From NCBI GenBank assembly GCA_017431845.1, contig JAFRKG010000151.1, positions 1 to 60,216 on the forward strand: 60,216 nt of DNA, written 5' to 3'. Of the stretch, positions 18,952 through 29,884 are shown one piece after another (positions within the stretch are counted from its first letter, which is position 1; each line of letters starts with the position of its first letter). The translations under genes were made by a program, and so were the position numbers. Source of the stretch: Methanosphaera sp. Its GTDB lineage: Archaea; Methanobacteriota; Methanobacteria; Methanobacteriales; Methanobacteriaceae. The notes beneath the pieces are model-generated. The model made no database searches. It was not told the DNA's origin and was given only the letters and a program-made list of their open reading frames with translations.

Positions 18952-21900
18952 TTATTCTACTTTGAGGTGTGTGATTGTTGTTGCATGGTAGTATCCGCTT
19001 GTTTCACCGGCCTGTATTAGCAGGTTGTATGTTCCTTGTCTTAGTGTTTCTGGTAATGTGTAGTCATAGTCTATGATTCCATCTGTTACGTTCATGTCCG
19101 TGATTGTCTGCTGGTTTATTTTGATGTTGACTTTTGTATTCACAGTTACTGTATTGTTTTCTATGTCCACTATTTTTGCCCTTATTTTCACCTTGCTTTG
19201 TGGTGTTGCTGTGATGTTGTCTGTTATTATTTGTTTGTAGTTCTTGTTTACTGTTAGGTTTACGGTGTTTGTTTCTCCCACGTATTTTCTTGTGTCTCCT
19301 GCTATTATTGTAAGGTTATATTTTCCGGATCCTACTTCTTCTGGTAATGTGTAGTTGAATGATAGTTTTCCATTGGTTATGTTTTGTTCGTGTATTGTTT
19401 TGTTGTTTATTTTTACAACGGTTTTTATTGGTCCTGTTGCCAGTTTGTTTTCTGCTAGTATGTTTGCTTTTATGTTTATTGTTTTGTATGCTTGTGTTTG
19501 TATGTTGTGTGTTGCTATTTTTAGTTTGCTGCTTTTTATTGTTAGTGTTCCATTCCATGTGCTGTTGTTGTATATCTTGTTTCTTCCGTAGATTATTTTT
19601 ATGTTGTAGTCTTTGGATGAGTAATCGTTATTGTATGAGTAGACTAGGTGTCCGTTTACTACGTTGATATTGTCTAGTGTTACATCGTTTATTTTTATGC
19701 ATGCTTTTGATGTTCCCTTGACTGGTGTTCTGGTTAGGGAGTCGTATATTGTTGCGTCGATTATTATTTGTTCTCCGTTCTTGCTTTCTATGTTGTGACT
19801 GGTTATGTATGTGTTTCTTGGGCTTAGTTGTAGTTCTATGTTTTTCTCTGCTCTGTGGTATTGGCTGTTTTCTATTGAGATTATTGTTATGTTGTATTTT
19901 TCGTCTGTGTATTTCTTGTTTAATGTTAGTTTGTATTGGAATTCTCCGTTCTGGAACATTCCCTGATATATTGTTTTGTTGTTTATTTTTAGTATTGCTA
20001 TTATGTTTTCTCTTAGTATTTCATGGTTTAGGTTTAGTGTTGCGTTTATCTGTATTTTTTCGCCCATTATTGTTCTTATGGTGTTTTGGCTGGTTATGTA
20101 TGGGTCTTCTTTTATGATGTTTAGTTTTATTGTTCTTTTTGCTTCTTTGTAGTCTTTTGTTGCTTGTGATGTCATGGTGATGTTGTATGTTCCTTCTGGT
20201 GTGTCTGATGGTATGGTGTATGTGAATGTTCCGGTTCCGTTTGTTGTTTGTATTGTGTGTTCGTTTCCTAGTATGCTTATGTTGATTTTTGTTTGTATTG
20301 GTAGTTTGTTTTGGTCGTAATCTGTTAGGTTGACTGTGATTGTGATCGTGTTTGATGCTTTTGTGTTTATTGTTCCGGGTGTTTGTATGTTTACTGCTTT
20401 TTGGTTTCTTTTGTAGTTTATGTTTGTATTGTTTTGTGATGTTCTGTATATTTTGCTTCCTGTGTATACGGCTTTTACTTGGTATGTTTTGTCTTCGTAT
20501 TGGTCCATGTCCACTATCATGTTTGCCATGTTATTTTCTACGCTTGAGCTACCTATCATGGTATCGTTTATGTAAAATTCTACACTGCCCTCACTAATAT
20601 TTGCATAGTTTGCACTATAAACATAACTTGTAAGGTTAAGTTTGTTTTCCGTGCTGGTGTACGTGTATAATCGGGTACTTGTATTTGTCTTGGTTGGATG
20701 TATTGATGTGTTAAGGGAAGCATCCTCAAACTTGCCGGAACCATGATAACATAGTAACAATTCATACTCATTGTCACCAGAATATTCCTCCGGTAAAACT
20801 ATACAAGTAATGTTACCAGTAACAGGAACACTTCCAACAAGTTCCCCATCAACATAATAATCCAATATTCCATCATCCACACTCATGTTATAGGAATATT
20901 CACGAACATTAACAACAACTCTGCCCACATCACTAAGAGACACATTACGAACACTTAACGAATTAGCATACCGGTCCACACTTAACACAGCATAACCAGT
21001 AGCACCACTGTAACGGTTAGAACCATAATAAACCACCTTAAGTTCATGTTCACCAAAATCTAAACTGTCAGGTATCACATAAGATTCATTAACTGTCACA
21101 CTGTTAACCCATCCAGTCTTAATACTCCTTCCATCCAGGAAAAACTCAATCATACCCTCACTTGTATCATCAACATAATTATACACACCAGCTCTCAAAT
21201 ACACTGTATCATTCTTATGAGCACTCACATTATAAGTGTAAAGGGTAGTGTTCACCTGGCGCACAGTCAATGTGGTAGCATAACTTGAATCCTCATACAC
21301 GTCACTACCATAATAGTCAAGATAAACATCATAAACTCCGGCACTATACTCGGATAGGTCAAAGTCTACAACAACACCTCCAGTGACATTGTACTCCTCT
21401 ATCAAATCACCATCAACATATACGTCAAGAACACCATCATTCACGAGACGATCACTATAAAAAGTGACAGGCTGCGAAATAACAGATCCCTGAAAACCAT
21501 TAGGATAAGCCATGTAAATGTTGCTTCTGAACTTAGGAACACTTACAAGGTAATTGGTGCGACAACTACGATAATATTCATCACCAACCCATTCAAAGGT
21601 TAAAACCTCATTATTGTACTTCTTGTCAATGGTGAAGCTAACATCCTCATCCTCAAGCTCCAATGATTTAATCAATTCATTTCCATGATAAACATAGAAG
21701 TTACCATAACTGATAATGTCCTCATCACCCCTCATATTAAGGGTAACATCAATATCGTTATCATCATTAAAGTTTGTGACAACATTATCCACATAACTGT
21801 CCATTGGATTAATCTTTAACAGGGCAGTAGTGGAGGCAGTGTTATGTATTAAACTACCAGTATATCTTGCTTCAACAGTATAAGTTCCTGGAACATAGTT

Positions 21901-22296
21901 TGTTGTATCCACTGGTAGGCTTGCAGGAGAATTGGATAAATTTCTTGCACCAACAATTCCCTCATTAATATACCATGAGATTATACCCTCATCCACAACT
22001 GGTGTGGTTATAACATTCATGTCTGCAACTTCACCAAAGTCTGCTTCAACATCCTCCATTGATAATGTCACTTCCTCTGGACTGTTTTTAACATTTCTCT
22101 GACTATCTTTCTTCACTGTTTTACTCTCTTCATATTCTGGATTATCAATGGCCCGGGCAGTGTTATCAGCATCTATTGTCATGTTATCCTGTGAATCCAG
22201 ACTAACAGCACTTGCACTGTTTTGTCCGAGAACCAGGACAATAATTGCCACTGCAAACAATAGGCACATAATCCTGTTTGACTTTAACATTGTCAT
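18952..22296 (-). CDS. very large Ig-repeat surface (adhesin-like) protein
   Basis: This 1114-aa protein has a signal peptide (MTMLKSNRIMCLLFAVAIIV...SASA). A linker rich in acidic residues follows, then about ten Ig-like units with YVDGELV/YYGS signatures in the first half and VKINNKTI/GTYNLTI signatures in the second. The two halves differ sharply. Residues up to about 575 are rich in Asp, Glu, Val, Gly and Tyr with G+T-rich codons; the rest is rich in Asn, Lys, Thr and Ile with A+C-rich codons. The switch falls near DNA position 20,570. GGAGG supports ATG 22296; ATG 22290 is an alternative. No anchor is recognised. Surface exposure is inferred from the signal peptide and repeats. Confidence 0.85.
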   Translation of the reverse strand: MTMLKSNRIMCLLFAVAIIVLVLGQNSASAVSLDSQDNMTIDADNTARAIDNPEYEESKTVKKDSQRNVKNSPEEVTLSMEDVEADFGEVADMNVITTPVVDEGIISWYINEGIVGARNLSNSPASLPVDTTNYVPGTYTVEARYTGSLIHNTASTTALLKINPMDSYVDNVVTNFNDDNDIDVTLNMRGDEDIISYGNFYVYHGNELIKSLELEDEDVSFTIDKKYNNEVLTFEWVGDEYYRSCRTNYLVSVPKFRSNIYMAYPNGFQGSVISQPVTFYSDRLVNDGVLDVYVDGDLIEEYNVTGGVVVDFDLSEYSAGVYDVYLDYYGSDVYEDSSYATTLTVRQVNTTLYTYNVSAHKNDTVYLRAGVYNYVDDTSEGMIEFFLDGRSIKTGWVNSVTVNESYVIPDSLDFGEHELKVVYYGSNRYSGATGYAVLSVDRYANSLSVRNVSLSDVGRVVVNVREYSYNMSVDDGILDYYVDGELVGSVPVTGNITCIVLPEEYSGDNEYELLLCYHGSGKFEDASLNTSIHPTKTNTSTRLYTYTSTENKLNLTSYVYSANYANISEGSVEFYINDTMIGSSSVENNMANMIVDMDQYEDKTYQVKAVYTGSKIYRTSQNNTNINYKRNQKAVNIQTPGTINTKASNTITITVNLTDYDQNKLPIQTKINISILGNEHTIQTTNGTGTFTYTIPSDTPEGTYNITMTSQATKDYKEAKRTIKLNIIKEDPYITSQNTIRTIMGEKIQINATLNLNHEILRENIIAILKINNKTIYQGMFQNGEFQYKLTLNKKYTDEKYNITIISIENSQYHRAEKNIELQLSPRNTYITSHNIESKNGEQIIIDATIYDSLTRTPVKGTSKACIKINDVTLDNINVVNGHLVYSYNNDYSSKDYNIKIIYGRNKIYNNSTWNGTLTIKSSKLKIATHNIQTQAYKTINIKANILAENKLATGPIKTVVKINNKTIHEQNITNGKLSFNYTLPEEVGSGKYNLTIIAGDTRKYVGETNTVNLTVNKNYKQIITDNITATPQSKVKIRAKIVDIENNTVTVNTKVNIKINQQTITDMNVTDGIIDYDYTLPETLRQGTYNLLIQAGETSGYYHATTITHLKVE

Positions 22297-22560
22297 CGAT
22301 TCCTCCATTCATTATATTAACAAAATTGTATGAAGTTAGTAGATTACAAGGGGTATCCAATAAATAATTGGGATTGTAATCCAATTTTTCATTAACTTCA
22401 TAATAACTAGTATGTTAGAGGTATCAATGTTTCCTGAAAATCATAATATTTTTTGCAAGGAAAAAAATAAAGTAAGATAAATCATATAAATAATTATAAG
22501 AGAATTCATTAAAAAAACGAATAAAAAAATATATATTTGATATTAATGGAATGATATAAG

Positions 22561-23052
22561 ATGGAAATAGTAGAAAAAAAGATACCAGACCAGAAATTAG
22601 CTTATGTGCCACACATTGATAGTTTCAGCAAATTACCTGAATTTATTGAAGAAGTTGGAGAATTAATTGCTGATAATAATCTTGAAGCAGTAGGATATCC
22701 TTACGGTTCATATGATAATGACTTAGAAGAACATGCAGAAAATGATCAAATATTTGAAGTGGGAATGCCGATAAAATCATTTGACATGGGTGGAAAACCA
22801 GCTGGACGTCTTGGAAAGCTTGGATTAAAGGAATTGGCAAGTCATACTGTGCTGTCTGCTATTCATAGGGGTTCACATAAGAATTTTAACAAGTCTATTC
22901 GTGAAATGGTTGAATATGCTGTGGAAAATCATTATGATATTGTGGGTCCTATAACAGAGATTTATATTCCTGCAGATCCTGGAACTCCTGTTGAGGATAC
23001 TGTTACTGAAATTCATTTGCCTGTTATTTATATGGGTCCAAAAAGAGATTAA
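22561..23052 (+). CDS. GyrI-like / effector-binding domain protein
   Basis: This 163-aa cytoplasmic protein resembles the GyrI-like small-molecule-binding (AraC effector-binding) fold. Examples are KKIPDQKLAYVPHIDS at the start, GYPYGSYDNDLEEH, VGMPIKSFDMG in the middle and a C-terminal half containing HTVLSAIHRGSHKN and DIVGPITEIYIPADPG. No DNA-binding domain is fused, so it could sense or sequester a ligand, but the ligand is unknown. A weak GGAATGAT site lies before ATG 22561. It stands alone. C4 and then a T-rich stretch follow the stop. Confidence 0.75.
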   Translation: MEIVEKKIPDQKLAYVPHIDSFSKLPEFIEEVGELIADNNLEAVGYPYGSYDNDLEEHAENDQIFEVGMPIKSFDMGGKPAGRLGKLGLKELASHTVLSAIHRGSHKNFNKSIREMVEYAVENHYDIVGPITEIYIPADPGTPVEDTVTEIHLPVIYMGPKRD

Positions 23053-23644
23053 ACTCCCCACAAAAAATTATTTATTTTACTTTTTTTTAAGTTATTTATT
23101 TTTATAGTAATGTAATATGTTTTAAAAAAAGTTATGTAGTATAAATAGAACTTATTATTAAATTCTATTAATCATTAGCTATACTTTCCGAATATACTCA
23201 GGATTTAAATTGTGTAGATTTATTTTCCCTATTCTTTGGAAAGAATAATTAAAGTATTTAAAATATTTATGAAAAGATTCAAAATATTCTTTTTATTATA
23301 AAAAAAATTTTGAAAGATTATACTATATATCTTATTCATCATTTGTAGAGCTTTTCTTAATTAAATTTTAAATACCATATCATTCTCATATAGCTAATTA
23401 ACTAATCATTATATTTATTTCTCATAATATATAATAATTGGGCTTCAAGTATCTTAAAGAACTTAACTATTTTTGCATATGTATTAAATTTAAATTAATC
23501 TTTTAAATCTCATATGATTAAAAAAATGAAGAATACCTTATTAATTGTTAAAATCAAGATTAAAAACTGATAATATATTAAAAATAGAACCTGTATATGT
23601 AGTTTGGGGGGGTAAAAGGATTAGAGAAAAGGGTTTAACTAATT
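23053..23644. other. gene-free convergent region
   Basis: These 592 AT-rich bases lie between the rightward GyrI-like gene and the leftward aIF5A gene. ACTCCCC then T-tracts (23055-23100) follow the first gene, and a seven-G run (23606-23612, C-tract on the other strand) follows the second. A small palindrome TATTCTTT/AAAGAATA lies near 23230-23247. No gene or RNA was found. Confidence 0.45.
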
Positions 23645-24043
23645 CTAGTTTCCACCTTTGGTTCTCATAATTTTCATGTTACCCATTGCTTCGATGTATT
23701 CGATTTCTCTACCTTCTACGATTTCATCTTTTAAGTCTTCAGGTATTGGTAAATCGATTGTTTCGTAGGTTTCTAAGTCCATGATTTGTACTTCGCTACC
23801 CATTAATGCAATTACTTGTCCTGCTCTTTTGTCAATGATAGGTACATCAACTTTAGCGTTCACAGGTTTTACAAGACTTCTTTTTTGGTTATCAAAGATA
23901 CCTACTGCTTCGATACGTGCTTTTGCTGCACCGTGTTTACCAGGTGATGATGTTGAAATGCTGGTAATTTTTGAAGCTTCTCCGCCTAATACTAAGTATT
24001 TTCCTTGTTTTAAAGTTTTAATTTCTACTACTTTAGTTGCCAT
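23645..24043 (-). CDS. eif5A: translation factor aIF5A
   Basis: aIF5A binds the ribosomal E-site region and helps form difficult peptide bonds; its key lysine is modified to hypusine or deoxyhypusine. The 132-aa protein has the two-domain layout: an SH3-like N domain with [11 protein letters not shown] (modified residue Lys36) and an OB-fold C domain ([20 protein letters not shown]). The ATG at 24043 follows GAGGGAAATTA on the minus strand. The length matches archaeal homologues. It is monocistronic here. Confidence 0.96.
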   Translation of the reverse strand: MATKVVEIKTLKQGKYLVLGGEASKITSISTSSPGKHGAAKARIEAVGIFDNQKRSLVKPVNAKVDVPIIDKRAGQVIALMGSEVQIMDLETYETIDLPIPEDLKDEIVEGREIEYIEAMGNMKIMRTKGGN

Positions 24044-24529
24044 TAATTTCCCTCAAAATATAAATTATTATGATTTGTTAATACCCTATAGGTTCACAAT
24101 AAAAATTATTATATGGAACCTTATTTCATAGTTTGGTATTATTATTAAGTTAAAATCATATCAAAAAAATGCATTGTATAAAACATACAACTAGTTATGA
24201 TATAAGTTATGTTTAATTTAATTAATATATCTTTGTGTTATAATAACATATGTATTAATATAACATGATGTAAATAAATAATATGTGTATATGATATAAC
24301 GAAGTAGTTATAAAATATGCTTAATTAAATAATAATAAATTAAGAATAAAAAAAACTCTTACGGCCATATATGGAGAAAAAAAATATAAGATACACTCCA
24401 AAAAACGGGCCTGCAAAGAGAAATTATTCTTAAAATCATACTAATATATAAACACAAAAAAATAAGTATTAAATTATTTTTCATCTCTTCGCATAAAAAT
24501 AGATACATTATGAAATCTAAGGCGATAAA
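24044..24529. other. divergent region between aIF5A and dnaG
   Basis: These 486 bases separate divergent genes and must hold both promoters. The palindrome CCATATATGG (24364-24373) is the clearest symmetrical element. A hydrophobic ORF on the minus strand that runs into dnaG was judged spurious. Nothing else stands out. Confidence 0.4.
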
Positions 24530-25933
24530 ATGACTCATAAAAATGCAAAATATCATGATGATGAAGAATATTACTATGTTTTCAAGGACGAAGTAACAAC
24601 AACAAAATACTTAATACACTCACAAATAAACGCAAAAGGATTCGTAGAAAAACCTGACGTTGTAGGAGCAATATTCGGACAAACCGAAGGACTACTAAGT
24701 GACAGCCTAGACCTAAGAGAACTACAAAAAACAGGAAGAATAGGCAGAATAAAAGTAGACATGACCAACAAATCAGGAAAAACAAAAGGTGAAGTAATAA
24801 TCCCATCAAGCCTAGACAGGATAGAAACAACAATCCTAGCAGCATCACTAGAAACTATCAACAGAGTAGGACCATGTGAAGCAAGTCTAAGAGTAACCTC
24901 AATCGAAGACGTTCGAGCAGTAAAAAGACGAACAATAGTAGAAAGAGCAAAAGAACTATACAAAAACATGATGGAAGAATTCACACCAGAAAGCTCCAGA
25001 ATGATCGACGAAGTAAAAGAATCAATCAAAGTACCAGAAATAATAGAATACGGAGAAGACAACCTACCAGCAGGACCAAACACTCCAACATCAGATGCAA
25101 TCCTCATAGTAGAAGGAAGATCCGACGTACTAAACCTACTAAAATATGGAATAAAAAACACCATAGCAGTAGAAGGAGTAAACGTACCAAAAACAGTAGC
25201 AGACCTAACCAAAGAAAGAACAGTAACAGCATTCCTCGATGGAGACAGAGGAGGAGACCTAATACTTAAAGAACTACTCCAAATAGGAGACATAGACTAC
25301 GTAACAAGAGCACCAAGAGGTCAAGAAGTAGAATACCTAAACAAAGACCAAGTAATATATGCACTAAAAAACAAAACATCAGTAGAAAAAATAACAAACC
25401 ACGCAAACTTCAACCACAACCAACACAACTACCATAATAAAAGAAAAACAAATGACAAAACACCAACAAAACAGGAAACAAAAGAAGAAGAAAAATTCTC
25501 CGACCTAACAAGACAACTAAAAGACCAACTAGAACTAGAAATAAAACAAGCAGAACAAGACAAACAAACACAACAAACAACAACAGCAACACAAGAAAAC
25601 GAGAAAAACAAAGAAGAAAAACCAGAACCAGAACAACAAGAAAAACCAGTAAAAAAACAAAACAAATACATAACAGCTCTAGACGAAATCAAAGGCACAG
25701 GAAAAGGCATACTATACGATGACCAATTCAACAACATAAAAGAAGTTAAAGTAGAAAACCTTTTCAACGAAATAAGAACAAACCATAACAAAATACAAAC
25801 AGTAATATTTGATGGAATAATAAGCCAAAGACTAGTAGACCTATCAAAAGAAAAAAACATCGAATACCTGGTAGCAGTAAAAATGAGTGAAGTTGTAAAA
25901 AAACCTGAAACAATAAAAATAATAACAAAATAG
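24530..25933 (+). CDS. dnaG: archaeal DnaG-type primase
   Basis: The archaeal DnaG protein has a bacterial-like TOPRIM domain and is found with the RNA exosome as well as having primer-synthesis activity in some species. The 467-aa protein has the archaeal N-terminal domain ([28 protein letters not shown], given here as a region at residues 28-55) and a TOPRIM core, ILIVEGRSD near residue 190 and FLDGDRGGD near 238. A long Gln/Glu/Lys-rich linker (about 290-385) and a C-terminal helical domain ending PETIKIITK follow. The start is ATG 24530; AAGGCGAT upstream is a weak site. xerA follows after 72 bases. Confidence 0.94.
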   Translation: MTHKNAKYHDDEEYYYVFKDEVTTTKYLIHSQINAKGFVEKPDVVGAIFGQTEGLLSDSLDLRELQKTGRIGRIKVDMTNKSGKTKGEVIIPSSLDRIETTILAASLETINRVGPCEASLRVTSIEDVRAVKRRTIVERAKELYKNMMEEFTPESSRMIDEVKESIKVPEIIEYGEDNLPAGPNTPTSDAILIVEGRSDVLNLLKYGIKNTIAVEGVNVPKTVADLTKERTVTAFLDGDRGGDLILKELLQIGDIDYVTRAPRGQEVEYLNKDQVIYALKNKTSVEKITNHANFNHNQHNYHNKRKTNDKTPTKQETKEEEKFSDLTRQLKDQLELEIKQAEQDKQTQQTTTATQENEKNKEEKPEPEQQEKPVKKQNKYITALDEIKGTGKGILYDDQFNNIKEVKVENLFNEIRTNHNKIQTVIFDGIISQRLVDLSKEKNIEYLVAVKMSEVVKKPETIKIITK

Positions 25934-26005
25934 TAATATTCTTTTAACCACCCAATTTTTTTTCATTTTTTTCATTAGTAATAGAAACAATAGGAGGATA
26001 AAGAT

Positions 26006-26956
26006 ATGTCAGAAAATTATTTGGAAGAAATAGAATTTGAAGAACAAATAGAAGATTACATACTAGAAATGGATATTCAAAGCTATTCACAAAACACACT
26101 AAAAACATATTCCTCAATACTACACAGTTTCTATGGATTCCTACTTCAACAAAAAACAATAAAAAACGAGGCAGGATTACTAAGAGCATTTAAGAAATAC
26201 TTACAACATTTAAAAAGAGATAACGAAGTATCACAAAATTATCTCTACCTAGTAACGGTAGTGCTGAAAAAGTTCTTCATGTTCGCAGAAATAGAAATAA
26301 CAGATGAAATAAAAGCACCAAAAAGAACAAAATCATTACCAAAATCATTAAATGAACAAGAAGTATACGACCTAATACATGCAAAAGATGATAAATACGA
26401 TCCAGAACGAGATAACCCCCAAAACATATCCAGGCTCAGAAACAAACTAATACTAACACTACTATACTCCACGGGACTACGAGTATCCGAACTCATAAAA
26501 CTAAAAATTAACACAATAGACCCAGAGGAAAGAACAATAAGAGTACGAGGTAAAGGAGAAAAAGACCGAATAGTAATATTTGACGACACAACACTGGAAC
26601 TAATCAAGGAATACCTAATAAAACGGGGCGTAGAAAACGAATACCTATTCGTAAATCAGAAAAACCATACACTAACACCACGATACATACAATACATGAT
26701 AAAAGAATATGCACAAGCAGCAGGAATAGAAAGAAAAGTAACACCCCACGTACTAAGACATTCATTCGCAACACACCTACTTAAAAATGGTGTTGACATC
26801 AGGGCAATTCAACAATTACTCGGCCACAGCAACCTAAGTACTACACAGATATATACCAGCGTAGACATGCACACACTCAAAGGTGCATACGATAATGCAT
26901 GGTTAAACAGGGAACATAATGTGCGAAAAAACAAAGAACTCGAAAGCATAGACTAG
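26006..26956 (+). CDS. xerA: XerA-like tyrosine recombinase
   Basis: Tyrosine recombinases of this kind resolve chromosome dimers at dif sites; archaeal XerA acts alone. The 316-aa protein has an N-terminal SAM-like core-binding domain ([17 protein letters not shown]) and a catalytic domain with all expected residues: Arg in [12 protein letters not shown], Lys in [10 protein letters not shown], HxxR in [12 protein letters not shown], His in [11 protein letters not shown] and the nucleophile Tyr in [16 protein letters not shown] sets ATG 26006. No attachment-site repeats or phage genes surround it, so a housekeeping role is more likely than an integrase. I could not pick out a dif site by eye. 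Confidence 0.92.
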   Translation: MSENYLEEIEFEEQIEDYILEMDIQSYSQNTLKTYSSILHSFYGFLLQQKTIKNEAGLLRAFKKYLQHLKRDNEVSQNYLYLVTVVLKKFFMFAEIEITDEIKAPKRTKSLPKSLNEQEVYDLIHAKDDKYDPERDNPQNISRLRNKLILTLLYSTGLRVSELIKLKINTIDPEERTIRVRGKGEKDRIVIFDDTTLELIKEYLIKRGVENEYLFVNQKNHTLTPRYIQYMIKEYAQAAGIERKVTPHVLRHSFATHLLKNGVDIRAIQQLLGHSNLSTTQIYTSVDMHTLKGAYDNAWLNREHNVRKNKELESID

Positions 26957-27068
26957 AAAATATAATAATATAAACCCTAAAAAATAATTACTACTTTTTT
27001 TTAACATTTTTCATCAAAAAAAAGAAGGATTTTGGTGGAAAAATAGATTACCATTAAAATCATTGTAA

Positions 27069-29747
27069 TCATAACTTATTAGCAGCCCTAGGATAAGAAC
27101 TGATTAAACCATAACGGAATAACACATACCCATAAGAACCACCACTAATAACAGCCCTAGCATCACCTTCAAGCTCACCAGAACTTAACCTATTAATATT
27201 ATTATTATTGTAAGTTTGAAGAATACTAATAACCTTAGATGACTTAGCCTTCTTCACAACATAATTTGTTGAATCCTTAAGCCAACTTCTGCCACTAGAA
27301 TATGAATACTTATACGTCATAGGCATAATCCAGTCAAGATAAGGACTTAACTTAGCATAATCCTGACCATAATACTTGACAGTACCACTTTTCTCTGCAA
27401 ACACACAAGCAGAAAATATAATATTCTTATCATAACCCTTAATAATAGAATTTAAACTTTTAACAAAATTTGTAACCCTGCTAGGATTAACAATTCCAGG
27501 ATTAGTACCACTATACCTGACATAATCAAGATTAATACCACTCACACCAGATATTCTGATAGTGCTCTTAACAAAGTTTTTAACCAAGTTCTGTCTGGCA
27601 GTACTCATATCAAAGTTACCATTACTGTTGACAAAACAAACAATCCATGCATGAACGCGGATATTAGTTCCTTTACACAGATTAATAGTCTGTCTTAACA
27701 GCTTAGTATCCCCTGAAGAAGCCTGTGTTTGAACGAACACATCAGTAATTCCAGCATTCACCCAACTTTTCACCACACTACTTGAAACAGAATAAACACG
27801 CTGCACAAACAGTCCAGTAACCTTACCCGTTGAAGTTTTTGAAGTTACTGACACACTATTTCTTAGCTGCTGCTTGTTCATTGTAGCAGTAATAGTGGCA
27901 CTACCAGCCTTAGTAAATTTTGTTGTAAACGTGCTTGCTCCCCTGCTTTTAAGGTTTAATGTTTTACTTATGCCTGCACCATTAATTTTTACAATAATTT
28001 TACTTTCATATAATTCAGGGTTAATACTAGTTACCCTTTTACCATTATATGCATTTTTCAAGGATACTGTTGTTTTAACTGCATTGTTTACTTTAACAGT
28101 ATTAGCCGTCTTTAGTGTCATGTAAATCCAGTTATGTAATGCAACATTCTGTGTTCTCTTGGTGGCTGGCCTACTATTTGAACCCCACCAATTATAATCT
28201 GCCTCTACACTGCCTTTCTTGTTGTAAACATCGTTTTGACCATTATTTAGTATGGTGTTAAATTTTAGTGTTGTCTGTCCATTATTGTTATATACAGCTC
28301 CACCCCATGTTGCCTTGTTTGCTGATATGTAGTTGCTTTTAAGCAATAATTTTCCACCATTATTTCTTATTGCTCCACCTCGTAGGGCATCGTTCTTGGT
28401 TAGTGAAGATTTATATACTATGTTGTCCTTAGCACTGGTTTTAAGGAATATTGCATTATTATTGTTATTGTTAAAGGCACAGCTTCTAACATCCACTTCG
28501 CTTTTGTCCTTTATGTACATTGCGCCCCCTGCTTTTGCAACATTATTTGTAAACTCTGATTGCATGATGTTTAAACGAATACTGCTACTGGTTTTACTGT
28601 ATAGTACTCCGCCATTACTGGCACTGTTTTTATTGAATTTGCTTGTTTTTATGATTGTTTTTCCCGTATTATATATTACTCCACCGGATTGTTGTGCAAC
28701 ATTGTTTTTAACTGAATTGTCTGTTATGATTAGCTTGTTCGTATTATATAGTGCTCCTCCATTCTTTGCATTGTTGGCTGTGAAAGTGCTCTTTTTTATG
28801 TTAATGTTTCCGGAATTATAGATTGCTCCACCAGTCTTTGCACTGTTTTTTCCGAAGTATGTCTTGCTTATTGTCAGGTTTGATTTCTGATTGTATATGG
28901 CTCCACCATTTATTCCCTTATTGGACTTAAAGGAGGATGATCTTATCTGCTGGTTCCTGTTGTTTTTCTTAATGAATATGGATGTGTTCCTATTATTATC
29001 ATAGTTACATGAATAAACATTCATATAACCAGTAGTGTAAGTACTGCTACCATATCTGCCGGCATTGTTATTGGTGAATGAGCATTTACTTAATGTTAAC
29101 TTGTTTGTATTGTAAATTGCACCACCATACATTGCATTGTTACCATTAAATGTGCTCTTATATGCATTTAAAGTACCCTTATTATAGATTGCTCCACCCA
29201 TCTGTGTAGCCTTAGAACTCTGTATTTTCACTGATTCAAGGCTTAAACTTCCCTTATTGTAGATTGCTCCACCATTTTTGTCACGGGCATTCTTAATGGT
29301 GAATGTTTTTAGTTTAACATTAGCTTTAATGGTGAATGTATGCTTGTTTTTACTGTTAATTACTGTGGTGCTGGTGGCAGCTCCTACAATGTTTAAACTT
29401 TTGCCGATATAAATTTCTGATTCATCATATGTTCCACTGGCAAGGTAGATTGTTCCACCAGTCTTAACACTTTTAATTGCATCTTTTATCGTCGCTTTTG
29501 GTGAATTTTTTGTTCCACTGTTTGAATCCTTACCCTTGGTACTTACATATACCTTGCTTTTTGTCTGTGTGCTGCTCTTAACAGTTGTGTTTGTCTGTTT
29601 TGTTATTGTTTTATCAACATGATTGCTTTCATGTTGTATAGTGTTTTCACTAGTAATACTGTGTGTCTGATTATCTTCAGCACTTACACTTGAAACACAG
29701 GTTAAAACTAATATTATGGCAAGTATTGGGAAAATTTTCTTAATCAT
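27069..29747 (-). CDS. beta-helix surface protein with C-terminal glycosidase-like barrel
   Basis: This 892-aa secreted protein has three parts. After a signal peptide (MIKKIFPILAIILVLTCVSSVSA) and a Thr-rich linker, residues of about 65-530 form a right-handed parallel beta-helix: VYVSTKGKDSNSGTKNSPKATI, then many GGAIYN repeats like those of polymorphic outer-membrane proteins. An Ig-like unit follows (about 545-640). The last 250 residues look like a TIM-barrel of the GHL10/DUF4015 glycoside-hydrolase-like group: GLFVQRVYS, HAWIVCFVNS, GVSGINLDYVRYSG (candidate acidic residue Asp) and FSACVFAEKSG (candidate Glu), then PYLDWIMPMTYKY. The substrate is unknown. The next upstream gene encodes a sister protein with the same N-terminal plan. 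Confidence 0.82.
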   Translation of the reverse strand: MIKKIFPILAIILVLTCVSSVSAEDNQTHSITSENTIQHESNHVDKTITKQTNTTVKSSTQTKSKVYVSTKGKDSNSGTKNSPKATIKDAIKSVKTGGTIYLASGTYDESEIYIGKSLNIVGAATSTTVINSKNKHTFTIKANVKLKTFTIKNARDKNGGAIYNKGSLSLESVKIQSSKATQMGGAIYNKGTLNAYKSTFNGNNAMYGGAIYNTNKLTLSKCSFTNNNAGRYGSSTYTTGYMNVYSCNYDNNRNTSIFIKKNNRNQQIRSSSFKSNKGINGGAIYNQKSNLTISKTYFGKNSAKTGGAIYNSGNINIKKSTFTANNAKNGGALYNTNKLIITDNSVKNNVAQQSGGVIYNTGKTIIKTSKFNKNSASNGGVLYSKTSSSIRLNIMQSEFTNNVAKAGGAMYIKDKSEVDVRSCAFNNNNNNAIFLKTSAKDNIVYKSSLTKNDALRGGAIRNNGGKLLLKSNYISANKATWGGAVYNNNGQTTLKFNTILNNGQNDVYNKKGSVEADYNWWGSNSRPATKRTQNVALHNWIYMTLKTANTVKVNNAVKTTVSLKNAYNGKRVTSINPELYESKIIVKINGAGISKTLNLKSRGASTFTTKFTKAGSATITATMNKQQLRNSVSVTSKTSTGKVTGLFVQRVYSVSSSVVKSWVNAGITDVFVQTQASSGDTKLLRQTINLCKGTNIRVHAWIVCFVNSNGNFDMSTARQNLVKNFVKSTIRISGVSGINLDYVRYSGTNPGIVNPSRVTNFVKSLNSIIKGYDKNIIFSACVFAEKSGTVKYYGQDYAKLSPYLDWIMPMTYKYSYSSGRSWLKDSTNYVVKKAKSSKVISILQTYNNNNINRLSSGELEGDARAVISGGSYGYVLFRYGLISSYPRAANKL

Positions 29748-29884
29748 AATAATGTAATTCCTATTAATTTGACTTAAGAATATAATTATATTTCTAATAT
29801 GATATAATTCTTTCGAAAAAAAGATAATATCTGGTTAATACTTATAAAATGGTGGGGAAGGAGGTGGGTGGTTAATGATTATTC

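Noticed and set aside
22424-22612. A 62-codon hydrophobic minus-strand frame between surface and GyrI-like genes
   Set aside because: It overlaps the start of a real gene, has no start signal and no homology that I can recognise.
24359-24556. A hydrophobic 65-codon minus-strand frame before dnaG
   Set aside because: It starts inside dnaG, has no ribosome-binding site, and hydrophobic composition is expected by chance in T-rich sequence.
26006-26956. The Xer-like recombinase as an integrase of a mobile element
   Set aside because: No att-like direct repeats, tRNA target or phage/plasmid genes flank it; its closest pattern is the housekeeping XerA.
27874-29300. Regular short repeats in the beta-helix gene as a possible CRISPR array
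   Set aside because: The repeats are in-frame codons for GGAIYN units, imperfect and without unique spacers of constant length.
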